The notes: a model not told the origin generated them from the letters alone. Counted from the first letter of the stretch, positions 54,483 through 64,000 are shown. The stretch: DNA of 64,000 nucleotides from Lolium rigidum (GCF_022539505.1 NC_061511.1:35288620-35352619), one strand, 5' to 3'. Numbers and translations: made by a program.

Positions 54483-55097
54483 ATGGAAAACAACAAAAAT
54501 ATTAGAGATCTTTATGAACTTTATCTTGAATTAGGATATGATGTGTTTGAAGAGAGAATTAAAAAACCCATGGAACTTTATATGCATGCTAATGGGGATG
54601 TTATTACTATGAATGCTTTCAACACCATTGTTGCTAATGCCATGGAAAATTCTAAGCTTGGGGAAGCTGGTTTTGATGAGTGTGATATTTTTAGTCCCCC
54701 AAGCATTGAGGAGAAAATTTTCTTTGATGATACTATGCCTCCTATATTTGATGATGAGAATAATAATGATAGCTACTTTGTTGAATTTGCTCCCACTACA
54801 ACTAATAAAATTGATTATGCTTATGTGGAGAGTAATGATACTTTTATGCATGTGAATAAGAATGCTTTATGTGATAGTTACATTGTTGAATTTGTTCATG
54901 ATGCCACTGAAAGTTATTATGAGAGAGGAAAATATGGTTGTAGAAGTTTTCATGTTACTAAAACACCTCTCTATATGCTAAATTTTTTGAAGTTACACTT
55001 GTTTTATCTTTCTATACTTGTTGCATTATGCTTCATGAACTTGTTTATTTACAAGATTCCTTTCATAGGAAGTGGGTTAGGCTTAAATTTGTTTTGA
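54483..55097 (+). pseudogene. Element F accessory ORF, copy 2, frameshifted at the C-terminus
   Basis: 204 codons, almost identical to copy 1 through the membrane helix. A single missing C near 55063 (TTTCATAGG against TTTCCATAGG) then changes the frame and the product ends early after ...PFIGSGLGLNLF. The conserved basic tail is therefore lost. Because the same copies show many single-base discrepancies, the break could be a sequence error. Confidence 0.7.
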
Positions 55098-57752
55098 AAT
55101 TGCTTCTTCATGCTCTCTTTTGCTTCAACTCTTATTTCTTATGAGTGCATCATTGAAACTGCTGAGCCCATCTTAATGGCTATAAAGAAAGCACTTCTTG
55201 GGAGATAACCCATGTCATTATTTTACTTCTGCACTTTATTTTATATTTGAGTCTTGGAAGTTGTTTACTACTGTAGCAACCTCTCCTTATCTTAGTTTCA
55301 TGTTTTGTTGTGCCAAGTAAAGTTTTTGATAGTAAAGTAAATACAAGATTTGGATTACTGCGCAGAAACAGATTTCTTTGCTGTCACGAATCTGGTTCTA
55401 ATTCTATGTAGATAACTCAGAAAATTAAGCCAATTTACGTGAGTGATCCTCAGATATGTACGCAACTTTCATTAAATTTGGGCATTTTCATTTGAGCAAG
55501 TCTGGTGCCCTAATAAAATCCATCTTTACGGACTGTTCTGTTTTGACAGATTCTGCCTTTTATTTCGCATTGTCTCTTTTGCTATGTTGGATGAATTTCT
55601 TTGATCCATTAATGTCCAGTAGCTTTATGCAATGTCCAGAAGTGTTAAGAATGATTGTGTCACCTCTAAACATGTTAATTTTTTATTGTGCACTAACCCT
55701 CTAATGAGTTGTTTCTTGTTTGGTGTGGAGGAAGTTTTCAAGGATCAAGAGAGGAGTATGATACGATATGATCAAGGAGAGTGAAAGCTCTAAGCTTGGG
55801 GATGCCCCGGTGGTTCACCCCTGCATATTCTAAGAAGACTCAAGCGTCTAAGCTTGGGGATTCCCAAGGCATCCCCTTCTTCATCGACAACATTATCGAG
55901 TTCCTCCCCTGAAACTATATTTTTATTCCGTCACATCTTATGCACTTTGCTTGGAGCGTCGGTTTGTTTTTGTTTTTGTTTTTGTTTTTGTTTGAATAAA
56001 TGGATCCTAGCATTCACTTTGTGGGAGAGAGACACGCTCCGCTGTAGCATATGGACAAGTATGTCCTTAGGCTCTACACATAGTATTCATGGCGAAGTTT
56101 CTTCTTCGTTAAATTGTTATATGGTTGGAATTGGAAAATACTACATGTAGTAAATCTAAAATGTCTTGGATAATTTGATACTTGGAAATTGTTGTGCTCA
56201 TGTTTAAGCTCTTGCATCATATACTTTGCACCCATTAATGAAGAAACACTTAGAGCTTGCTAATTTGGTTTGCATATTTGGTTTCTCTAGAGTCTAGATA
56301 ATATCTAGTATTGAGTTTTGAACAACAAGGAAGACGGTGTAGAGTCTTATAATGTTTACAATATGTCTTTTATGTGAGTTTTGCTGTACCGTTCATCCTT
56401 GTGTTTGTTTTAAATAACCTTGCTAGCCTAAACCTTGTATCGAGAGGGAATACTTCTCATGCATCCAAAATCCTTGAGCCAACCACTATGCCATTTGTGT
56501 CCACCATACGTACCTACCTACTACATGGTATTTCTCCGCCATTCCAAAGTAAATTGCTTGAGTGCTACCTTTAAAATTCCATCATTCACCTTTACAATAT
56601 ATAGCTCATGGGACAAATAGCTTAAAAACTATTGTGGTATTGAATATGTACTTATGCACTTTATCTCTTATTAAGTTGCTTGTTGTGCGATAACCATGCT
56701 TCGGGGACGCCATCAACTATTCTTTGTTGAATATCATGTGAGTTGCTATGCATGTCCGTCTTGTCTGAAGTAAGAGAGATCTACCACCTTAATGGTTGGA
56801 GCATGCATATTGTTAGAGAAGAACATTGGGCCGCTAACTAAAGCCATGATTCATGGTGGAAGTTTCTGTTTTGGACATATATCATCAATCTCATATGAGA
56901 ATAATAATTGTTGCCACATGCTTATGCATTAAAGAGGAGTCCATTATCTGTTGTCCATGTTGTCCCGGTATGGATGTCTAAGTTGAGAATAATCAAAAGC
57001 GAGAAATCCAAAATGCGAGCTTTCTCCTTAGACCTTTGTACAGGCGGCATGGAGGTACCCCATTGTGACACTTGGTTAAAACATGTGTATTGCAATGATC
57101 CGGTAGTCCAAGCTAATTAGGACAAGGTGCGGGCACTATTAGTATACTATGCATGAGACTTGCAACTTGTAAGATATAATTTTCATAACTCATATGCTTT
57201 ATTACTACCGTTGACAAAATTGTTTCATGTTTTCAAAATAAAAGCTCTAGCACAAATATAGCAATCGATGCTTTCCTCTTTGAAGGACCATTCTTTTTAC
57301 TTTTATGTTGAGTCAGTTCACCTATCTCTCTCCATCTCAAGAAGTAAACACTTGTGTGAACTGTGCATTGATTCCTACATACTTGCATATTGCACTTGTT
57401 ATATTACTCTATGTTGAAAATTATCCATGAGATATACATGTTACAAGTTGAAAGCAACCGCTGAAACTTAATCTTCCTTTGTGTTGCTTCAAGCACCTTT
57501 ACTTTGATTTATTGCTTTATGAGTTAACTCTTATGCAAGACTTATTGATGCTTGTCTTGAAGTACTATTCATGAAAAGTCTTTGCTTTATGATTCACTTG
57601 TTTACTCATGTCATTACCATTGTTTTGATCGCTGCATTCATTACATATGTTTACAAATAGTATGATCAAGGTTATGATGGCATGTCACTTCGTAAATTAT
57701 CTTTGTTATCGTTTTACCTCGCCGGGACGAGCGTAACTAAGCTTGGGGATGC

Positions 57753-59346
57753 TGATACGTCTCCGACGTATCGATAATTTCTTATGTTCCATGCCACATT
57801 ATTGATGATACCTACATGTTTTATGCACACTTTATGTCATATTCGTGCATTTTCCGGAACTAACCTATTAACAAGATGCCGAAGAGCCGCTGTCGTTTTC
57901 TGTTGTTTTCGGTTTCAGAAATCCTAGTAACGAAATATTCTCGGAATTGGACGAAATCAACGCCCAGGGTCCTATTTTGCCACGAAGCTTCCAGAAGACC
58001 GAAAGGGATACGAAGTGGGGCGACAAGGCGCCGCCACCATAGGGCCGCGCGGCCAGAGGGGGGCCCGCGCCGACCTATGGTGTGGGCCCCTCGTCAGCCC
58101 TCCGACTCTGCCCTTCCGCCTACTTATAGCCTCCGTCGCGAAACCCCTGAGACGAAGAACCACGATACGGAAAACCTTCCAGAGACGCCGCCGCCGCCAA
58201 TCCCATCTCGGGGATTCCGGAGATCTCCTCCGGCCCCCCGCCGGAGAGGGGATTCATCTCCCGGAGGACTCTTCACCGCCATGGTCGCCTCCGGAGTGAT
58301 GAGTGAGTAGTTCACCCCTGGACTATGGGCCCATAGCAGTAGCTAGATGGTTGTCTTCTCCTCATTGTGCTTCATTGTTGGATCTTGTGAGCTGCCTAAC
58401 ATGATCAAGATCATCTATCCGTAATACTATATGTTGTGTTTGTCGGGATCCGATGGATAGAGAATACCATGTTATGTTAATTATCAAGTTATTACCTATG
58501 TGTTGTTTATGATCTTGCATGCTCTCCGTTATTAGTAGAGGCTCTGGCCAAGTTGATGTTAGTAACTCCAAGAGGGAGTATTTATGCTCGATAGTGGGTT
58601 CATGTCTCCGTGAATCTGGGGAGTGACAGAAACCCCTAAGGTTATGGATGTGCTGTTGCCACTAGGGATAAAACATTGATGCTATGTCCGAGGATGTAGT
58701 TATTGATTACATTACGCGCAATACTTAATGCAATTGTCTGTTGTTAGCAACTTAATACTGGAGGGGGTTCGGATGATAACCTGAAGGTGGACTTTTTAGG
58801 CATAGATGCAGTTGGATGGCGGTCTATGTACTTTGTCGTAATGCCCAATTAAATCTCACTATATTTATCATGTCATGTATGTGCATTGTTATGCCCTCTC
58901 TATTTGTCAATTGCCCGACCGTAATTTGTTCACCCAACATGCTTTTATCTTATGGGAGAGACACCTCTAGTGAACTCGTGGACCCCGGTCCATTCTTCTA
59001 TACTCGAAATACAAATCTGCTGCAATACTTGTTTTTACTCGTTTTCTCGCAAACAATCATCTTCCACACAATACGGTTAATCCTTTGTTACAGCAAGCCG
59101 GTGAGATTGACAACCTCACTGTTTCGTTGGGGCAAAGTACTTTGGTTGTGTTGTGCAGGTTCCACGTTGGCGCCGGAATCCCCGGTGTTGCGCCGCACTA
59201 CATCCCGCCGCCATCAACCTTCAACGTGCTTCTTGGCTCCTCCTGGTTCGATAAACCTTGGTTTCTTTCTGAGGGAAAACTTGCTGCTGTGCGCATCATA
59301 CCTTCCTCTTGGGGTTCCCAACGAACGTGTGAAATACACGCCATCA
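57753..59346 (+). repeat. Element F, LTR 3
   Basis: 1,594 bp. It ends CACGCCATCA before the second TTGCT. Confidence 0.95.
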
Positions 59347-59351
59347 TTGCT

Positions 59352-59978
59352 TCACATGACACATGGATTTGGCACTCATTCTTCAGAATGGTTGGCTCAC
59401 ACAATGATATCAATGTGCTGCAGCGCTCTCCGGTGTTTGATAGGCTAGCGTACGGTCAGTCCCCTGATGTGGATTTTGAGATCAATGGCCACCACTACAG
59501 CAAGGGGTACTACCTTGCTGATGGTATCAATCCACATTGGGCTACAGTCGTGAAGATAATCTGAAAACCCAACTCAGAGCAGGAGGCAAGGTTTGCCAAA
59601 TAGCAGGAGGCAGCCCGGAAAGATGTCGAGCGGGCGTTTGGCATCCTCCAAGCTCGTTGGGCTATCGTCAAACACCCTGCCAGAGCCTGGAGTGTGCAAA
59701 CTATGTGGGAGGTGATGACCGCTTGTGTAATCATGCATAACATAATTGTTGAGGTAGAGTGGGATGATTCACTGTTTGATAATGAGTGGGATGGCCAGGG
59801 AGAGTTGGTTACTCCTCAAGGTGATCCGGCATTATTCCAGGATATCCTCCATGTGCACCATGAAATTCGGGATCTAGATGTACACAACCAGCTCCAGGCT
59901 GATTTGATCGAGCACATGTGGCAACATATTGGCAACAATGCTGCAAACAATAATGATGAAGGAAATCCCGAAGCCTAG
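59352..59978 (+). pseudogene. Harbinger transposase, piece 3 (C-terminal catalytic part)
   Basis: Continues from piece 2: [40 protein letters not shown], then [21 protein letters not shown] stop near 59562 and a frame change near 59540-59640 follow. The last part (RKDVERAFGILQARWAIV split over frames, then MWEVMTACVIMHNIIVE, VHNQLQADLIEHMWQHIGNN) ends at TAG 59976-59978. SHNDINVL and the DVERAFG.LQ motif hold the last two catalytic acids of the plant Harbinger DDE domain. The residues are present but the frame is not. Confidence 0.9.
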
Positions 59979-60295
59979 AGCATTTGTATCGTTTTTACAT
60001 TTTATTTGAATAATACTTTGTCATTGAATAAGTGGACAATAAACTTATGTAATAAATCTTGAGCATTTGAACTTATTTTTATATTTTTATAATTTATTAT
60101 GCTTTTATAGTGAATTTAGAGGCAAATAGGTACTATACGGCACCGCGATCCAAATCTGCCGCATTGGGCGCAACGCGCAACCCAAACGGATACGCGGACG
60201 CGGGGCTCCGTCCGCTTGTCCGCGCGGTCACCCAAACGGCCCAAAACGAATGGTCTAGCGCGTCCGTTTGGGTTGCATCGTTGGAGATGCCCTTA

Positions 60296-60739
60296 GTGCC
60301 ATGGTGTCCATGTTGTGGTGTTTTAGGTGCACTTCCATTAACAAATATTCATGTTTGCGAAAAAATATTCATATTTACAAAAAAAGTTTAATTTTTCATG
60401 AAAAAGGAATCATACTTTAAAAAATATGCATTTGTTCAAAAAATATATATGTACACATGTGTTCTAAGAATGTTAATATGCCTAGAAGAAACACATATAG
60501 GGATTCTAAAATATGTTCACGTTTTTTCTGTTTTCTTTTTCATTTTCCCTTTTTATGTTTTCTTTTTCATTTTTTCTATTTCTTCTATATATTTTTAAAA
60601 AAATCTTCATGTTTTATAAAATGTTCATGTTTTAATTTTTCTTTTTTCATGAAAAAAGAATACATATTCAAAATATCTTCATTATTCAAAAATAAATATT
60701 TTCATTATTAAAATGTTAATATGTTCAAAAGAAATACAT
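60296..60739. other. AT-rich repeat-like spacer
   Basis: Contains many TTCATG/CATGAA and AAAATATTCAT words, as in cores of Mutator-type MITEs. Similar text resumes at 61066-61260, so the Tourist MITE probably landed in an older AT-rich element. Outer ends not found. Confidence 0.45.
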
Positions 60740-60742
60740 TTA

Positions 60743-61062
60743 GAAGTCGTTTGGAAGCCAGACTTCCATTTCGTTTGTAGCATTTTGAAATTTTATATTG
60801 TAATTCCAGAAATTGACACTTGTTTGGTTGCCACAGGAATTGCAAATGACAGCAGAATTCAATATTGAATTTGTAAATGGCTTCTATAGAGAAACGCAAA
60901 TGCCAGGTCTTAGCTTGGAATTGTGTTTATCCATGGCGTCATTATGCTGGATTTCCTAAATGAAATGACAGTCCAATTCTGTGGCAACCAAACAACCCAC
61001 CTATGGAATTCCAAAATGAATTCCAGGATTTCAGGCCTAAATGATGGATACCAAACGACCTC
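60743..61062. mobile_element. Tourist-type (PIF/Harbinger) MITE, 320 bp
   Basis: Ends GAAGTCGTTTGG and CCAAACGACCTC are inverted. TTA is duplicated at 60740-60742 and 61063-61065. Subterminal parts are also inverted (TTCCAG...CTGGAATTC type). Non-coding. Confidence 0.85.
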
Positions 61063-61065
61063 TTA

Positions 61066-61427
61066 GGGATTCCAAAACATGTTCACCTTGGTTGAGAAAA
61101 ATATTCGTGGATGTGGAAAAGAGTATGTTCACGTATTCGAAAAAAATCACATGTTCTAAAAAATCATCTATGTTCCTGATTATATATTCTGATATATAAA
61201 TATTACATATAAATTTCTAGATTTTTATATTAAAGTAATACTCATTGAGAAAAGAAAGAGAAAAAGCAGTACCTGTTTATGGGCCGGACCGATTATAGCC
61301 CATTAATACTTGCTTCAACTAGAGCAGCCCTAGGTGTAAGGGTAGCCGCCGCCGCCAACGTCGTGTCCCGTACTCCCGTCCACTCCTTGGCTCCTCGTTG
61401 TCGTTAAGCTCGGGGCGCGGGGCTCCC
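61066..61427 (+). promoter_or_regulatory. Upstream region of the F-box gene with two site II-like boxes
   Basis: TGGGCC at 61280-61285 and AGCCCA (reverse TGGGCT) at 61297-61302 lie 125-150 bp before the ATG, in an AT-rich stretch that turns GC-rich at about 61320. No clear TATA box lies at a proper distance. Short TATAAA-like words near 61190-61200 are too far away. Confidence 0.4.
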
Positions 61428-62654
61428 ATGGCTCCTCCGTGCAAGGAGGCGGCGGATCAACCGTCCTTCTTCCTCCCGGACGAGCTGATCGAGGACATCT
61501 TCGCGCGGATGCCGGCCAGCTCGGCGCAGCGCTGCCGCTGCCTCTCCCGCGCCTGGGCCGCCGCGCTCTCCTCACGGAGTTTCATCGATCGCCACCTCCT
61601 CCTTGCCAACCGCCGAGACGGCTCCCGCTCCCGCAGCCTCCTCTTCCTCCCCGACTACCACTCGATGACCGCGCACACTTGGTCGCCCAGCCGCCCCTTG
61701 GTCGCCGTCCGCCGCGACGACGATCGTCTCCGCCGCATTGCCGTCGTCACCCGCCAGTGCCGCGGCCTCGTCGTCCTAATGCAGTTATACGAAAACTACT
61801 ACAACGGGCCGGGCTCTGCTGTCAGACTGGCGAACTACTACGTCTGCAATCCGTCCACCGGCCAGATGACCGCGCTCCCCAAGGGCAAGGACGCGTTCGG
61901 TTTGTGGCCGCTTAACCATGACAGTTTGGGGATTGGCTACGACGCAAGCATCCAGAAGCACAAGGTGGTGCGCCTCTACTGCCGCGGTGCGCTCCCTCCG
62001 GCGTGCGAGGTCTACGTGCTCAACTCCACCACCAAACACTGGCGGCCACCTGCTGGTGCACCCGACAAGGCGATGCCGCCGGGCTTTGCTACGGATTTCT
62101 GCACCGACCAGAGCGTTTTCGCACAGGGATACCTGTACTGGGGTGCCCAGCCGGACAGGAATAGCCACGACGAAAGGGTCATCATATCCTTCTCGATCAG
62201 GGACGAGGTGTTCGACATCCTGCCGCCGCCGCCAGCAGTGCGGCGATTGTACCCCTGTGAGATGTCGGAGCTCGACCGGCGCCTATGCCTCTTTGACAAT
62301 ACCGATAGTTACAAGCGCGTGTTCGACATTTGGGTGCTGCACGACCACCGGGCGGGCACTTGGGGCATCCATTGCCGCATAGATCTGGACAGGGCACCAC
62401 TGGCTGGCAGGCGGTTGATATGCTCCTACCGGGTCTTCCCGCTTGACATTGCTGACGATGGCAGAAACATTTTGCTCAGACCGGAGCCTCTTGATATCCC
62501 ACATGATGATTCGGATGCCCACCAACTTTATGTGTACAGACCTGCCACCGGAGATGTGGAGAGCCTCCTCGTCGACGGTGGCATTATCAGTCACCACACC
62601 ATGGCACGAAGAGTTGCGGTGCCATATGAGGAAAGCCTTGAGCCAACCGGTTGA
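61428..62654 (+). CDS. F-box protein with F-box-associated domain, 408 residues, single exon
   Basis: ATG at 61428 (context CTCCCATGGC) to TGA at 62652-62654. The F-box lies at about residues 12-52: FFLPDELIEDIFARMPASSA, QRCRCLSRAWAAALSS and RSFIDRHLLL. It should bind the SKP1-like adaptor of an SCF ubiquitin ligase. The remaining ~340 residues are the F-box-associated beta-propeller-like domain that selects substrates: YYVCNPSTGQMTALP, GIGYDASIQKHKVVRLYC, CEVYVLNSTTKHWR, GYLYWGAQPD, IISFSIRDEVFDILPPPP, FDIWVLHDHRAGTWGIHCRI and LYVYRPATGDVESLLVDGG. Length, GC content and intactness are typical of the expanded grass F-box family. The substrate cannot be inferred. Confidence 0.93.
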   Translation: MAPPCKEAADQPSFFLPDELIEDIFARMPASSAQRCRCLSRAWAAALSSRSFIDRHLLLANRRDGSRSRSLLFLPDYHSMTAHTWSPSRPLVAVRRDDDRLRRIAVVTRQCRGLVVLMQLYENYYNGPGSAVRLANYYVCNPSTGQMTALPKGKDAFGLWPLNHDSLGIGYDASIQKHKVVRLYCRGALPPACEVYVLNSTTKHWRPPAGAPDKAMPPGFATDFCTDQSVFAQGYLYWGAQPDRNSHDERVIISFSIRDEVFDILPPPPAVRRLYPCEMSELDRRLCLFDNTDSYKRVFDIWVLHDHRAGTWGIHCRIDLDRAPLAGRRLICSYRVFPLDIADDGRNILLRPEPLDIPHDDSDAHQLYVYRPATGDVESLLVDGGIISHHTMARRVAVPYEESLEPTG

Positions 62655-62739
62655 TCTCATACTAAATCATGATCATGAGTAAGTATTCTTATTAGTACCA
62701 AACTAATGACATTAATTTTATGTTTTTACTAAAATAATA

Positions 62740-62821
62740 CTCCCTCCGTTCTTTTTTAATTGACTCAGATTTAGTACAACTGTGTACTAAATTTAAGTCA
62801 ATTAAAAGAGACCGGAGGGAG
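62740..62821. mobile_element. Stowaway (Tc1/mariner) MITE, 82 bp
   Basis: CTCCCTCCGTTCTTTTTTAA and its inverted end TTAAAAGAGACCGGAGGGAG, TA at 62738-62739 and 62822-62823. The element can fold almost completely into a hairpin. Length and sequence fit the short Triticeae Stowaway family often called Athos, named from memory. It lies 85 bp after the F-box stop, probably in the 3' UTR. Confidence 0.92.
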
Positions 62822-62823
62822 TA

Positions 62824-63155
62824 GTACAGTACGTATGAATAAATTCTTTTGGTGTGAAGTTCAGACTGTAAATGCTCCTTTCCATGGGGATCATCGCTAG
62901 CCAAGTTCTGCAATTTGGTAGCTTACTCATCATAGGTTCTTCCTTGGTTGGCAATGTGTTTGTAAAAATCTCAGTTTCTCTATTACGAAATAGCAAATTT
63001 AATTGCTGTTTTTTTTTGGAACAGTTTAGCACCAGTTCATGCTGAAGTTTAGTAAGGCTCATCATGTGGGGTGTATATCTTTCAGCAACATGCAGTTCCT
63101 CTGCCACTCTCTTCTATCTATTCGTAAAAGAGTAATAATTTAGTTCTTTCGATGC
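62824..63155. other. 3' flank of the F-box gene
   Basis: No repeat or second gene recognised. Minus-strand frames here are short and AT-rich. Confidence 0.4.
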
Positions 63156-63172
63156 AATTTGGAGTTAGTGTC

Positions 63173-63555
63173 TGACTTGGCGTGCTTCAGGACAAGTTCT
63201 GTTTCAAATGGCACGGCTGCTACAACTCCTACTAGGCTGATGATCACGGAGGGCTGATCAGTGGTTACAAAAAGATGTTAGACTTTGTTCCCTTTTGGTC
63301 TGTGAGGTTTTGCTTGTTGGCTGTGGTGATGTAATGAATTTTTCTCTCCCTCTGTAGTTAGGGGTAGGTTTTTTTTGCCCCGTAGTGTGGCTTTCGACAC
63401 CGAGGCCATGCAGCGGGTTTTCCTACCAAAAAACTCTTCCTGTCATTCCCTTTTTCTTGTTTCCTTTTAAATTGCTGTAGCATCAAAATCTCAGAGTACC
63501 TTGTATTTCCGTTGAGCAATTAATGGAAAGGGGAGTGATCCCAGGTTGAAAAAAA
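63173..63555 (+). mobile_element. Retroposed fragment with poly(A) and 17-bp TSD
   Basis: AATTTGGAGTTAGTGTC at 63156-63172 is repeated at 63556-63572. The 383-bp insert ends in an A run (63549-63557). It looks like a 3' UTR: stop-rich, T-rich, with GATGTAATGAATT near 63329. I cannot tell a 5'-truncated LINE from a processed host transcript. Confidence 0.85.
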
Positions 63556-63716
63556 AATTTGGAGTTAGTGTCATTTCACTAGTATCAATGGAGAGGAAGG
63601 ATGATGCTTGCTTTTATCTCATATTTTGATAGAACTGTTGCACCTTCCGGCTATTTATAGGAGATTTAATAGCATGGGTAAGCCTCTTCCTTTTGCTAAC
63701 CATCTATCAATAATGA

Positions 63717-64000
63717 TTTTTCTTCGATAAAAGACGCTTTATTACTTAAATAGTTAAGCATTACATCTGGTATCTGCATAACTAGGATGCACACAGCCGT
63801 TCGGGCTAAATGTTACACCATAAAAACAAACACAATTCGTATAGCAAAAACGGAAATCTAAGGTAGCGCTATGCCACCCATGTTGGGTATATCCTCAAAC
63901 CATGTACAAAGCTACATAAAGAGGTCTCAATACTCCACATGTTGTAGAGGTGACCAAGAACTGAGCATACCCATACACCGGTAGATAACCTGCAAAATAG
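63717..64000 (-). mobile_element. LINE 3' end, reverse orientation, cut by window end
   Basis: Starts with a T-rich run then CGATAAAAGACGCTTTATTA, GCATTACATCTGGTATCTGC and GATGCACACAGCC, the same 3'-end layout as the inserts at 12139 and 23074. It ends at the window border near GATAACCTGCAAAA, which resembles TGGATAACCTGTAAG at 12455. The body continues beyond the window. Confidence 0.7.

Larger units (their letters stand above)
47406..59346 (+). mobile_element. Gypsy-like non-autonomous element F as LTR-int-LTR-int-LTR tandem
   Basis: Three LTRs (47406-49001, 52579-54175, 57753-59346; 1,594-1,597 bp; TGATACGTCTCCG...CACGCCATCA) alternate with two internal regions of 3,577 bp (49002-52578 and 54176-57752) that are nearly identical. 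One TTGCT pair surrounds everything. Unequal recombination between LTRs of two copies at the same site is the simplest origin. Each interior has a tRNA-Asp primer site, one accessory ORF and a purine tract AAGCTTGGGGATGC. No gag-pol motifs are present. Confidence 0.95.
47401..59351. repeat. Target-site duplications TTGCT around the triple-LTR tandem
   Basis: TTGCT at 47401-47405 and 59347-59351 flanks the outermost LTR ends. The whole tandem therefore occupies a single integration site. Confidence 0.93.
39863..60292 (+). mobile_element. PIF/Harbinger element D carrying a transposase gene, split by two retrotransposons
   Basis: The coding body of a Harbinger transposase is in three pieces. 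The right end ...TTGGAGATGCCC at 60292 is followed by TTA (60293-60295), as expected. The left end near 39863 (GGCAACGCGACG...) has lost its outermost TIR bases. Removing the two inserts and their target duplications leaves about 2.2 kb. GC-rich subterminal regions with CGCGTCCG words on both sides support one element. Confidence 0.8.

Noticed and set aside
49355..54851. Antisense frames of 106 codons opposite the accessory ORFs
   Set aside because: Present in each copy only because the sense ORF is conserved. They have an Ile/Asn composition and no start context, and the sense frame has the homologous pattern with element E.
62670..63190. 3' UTR intron of the F-box gene (GTAAGT near 62680, CAG near 63198)
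   Set aside because: The apparent acceptor lies inside the retroposed insert defined by the 17-bp TSD, so the pairing is probably chance.

Overview
This is a repeat-dense plant nuclear window. The repeat types and their signatures point to a Triticeae grass (wheat, Aegilops, rye or barley), though the species cannot be fixed from sequence alone. The pointers are non-autonomous Gypsy-like elements primed by tRNA-Asp, PIF/Harbinger elements with GAGCATCTCCA-type ends and TAA/TTA target duplications, an 82-bp Stowaway MITE beginning CTCCCTCCGT, Mutator-type MITEs, and a GC-rich single-exon F-box gene. Most of the 64 kb is transposable elements inserted in one another. Nothing resembles bacterial or viral genome organisation, and no CRISPR array, rRNA or tRNA gene was recognised.

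Layout, left half. 1-9352 is a LINE (+ strand, 5' end outside the window). It is split by an almost intact Copia retrotransposon (1240-6371, - strand, TSD CTTGC). 9353-13920 holds a degenerate Copia 3' end and a 5'-truncated LINE (12139-12707). Two PIF/Harbinger elements (13924-16308 and 17215-18910, both with TAA TSDs) each carry an accessory protein ORF but no transposase. They bracket a short stretch that looks like the 5' exons of an old gene. 18914-25140 is mostly unassigned DNA with a 113-bp tandem array, a Mutator-type MITE and a LINE-like insert. A small single-exon candidate gene follows at 25267-25548, then a decayed Myb/SANT plus RNase H1 N-terminal domain gene (about 26450-28122).

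Layout, middle. 28315-36918 is a nested DNA transposon. Its body is interrupted by a 2.2-kb non-autonomous Copia-like element (28370-30568) and by a solo LTR (30624-35561). The solo LTR is itself split by a Gypsy-like element (30878-35108) that carries a Mutator-type MITE and a 100-N assembly gap. After another MITE (37071-37917) comes a convincing three-exon gene (38214-38867) for a 111-residue protein with a basic N-terminus and one predicted membrane helix.

Layout, right half. A decayed Harbinger transposase gene (about 39863-60292) is split into three pieces. The inserts are a 6.3-kb Gypsy-like element (40651-46924, - strand, TSD GCCGC) and an 11.9-kb LTR-internal-LTR-internal-LTR tandem (47406-59346, + strand, TSD TTGCT). 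These elements lack recognisable gag-pol but share a conserved acidic, membrane-anchored ORF. The window ends with a Tourist MITE, an intact F-box gene (61428-62654), a Stowaway MITE, a retroposed fragment with a 17-bp TSD, and the 3' end of another LINE.

Only three loci look like functional host genes: the F-box gene, the three-exon membrane protein and, less surely, the 93-residue ORF. Near-identical repeat copies differ many times by CTG versus CTCG, which suggests a systematic base-calling error at methylated CHG sites. Single-base frame breaks in the repeats should therefore be treated with caution.
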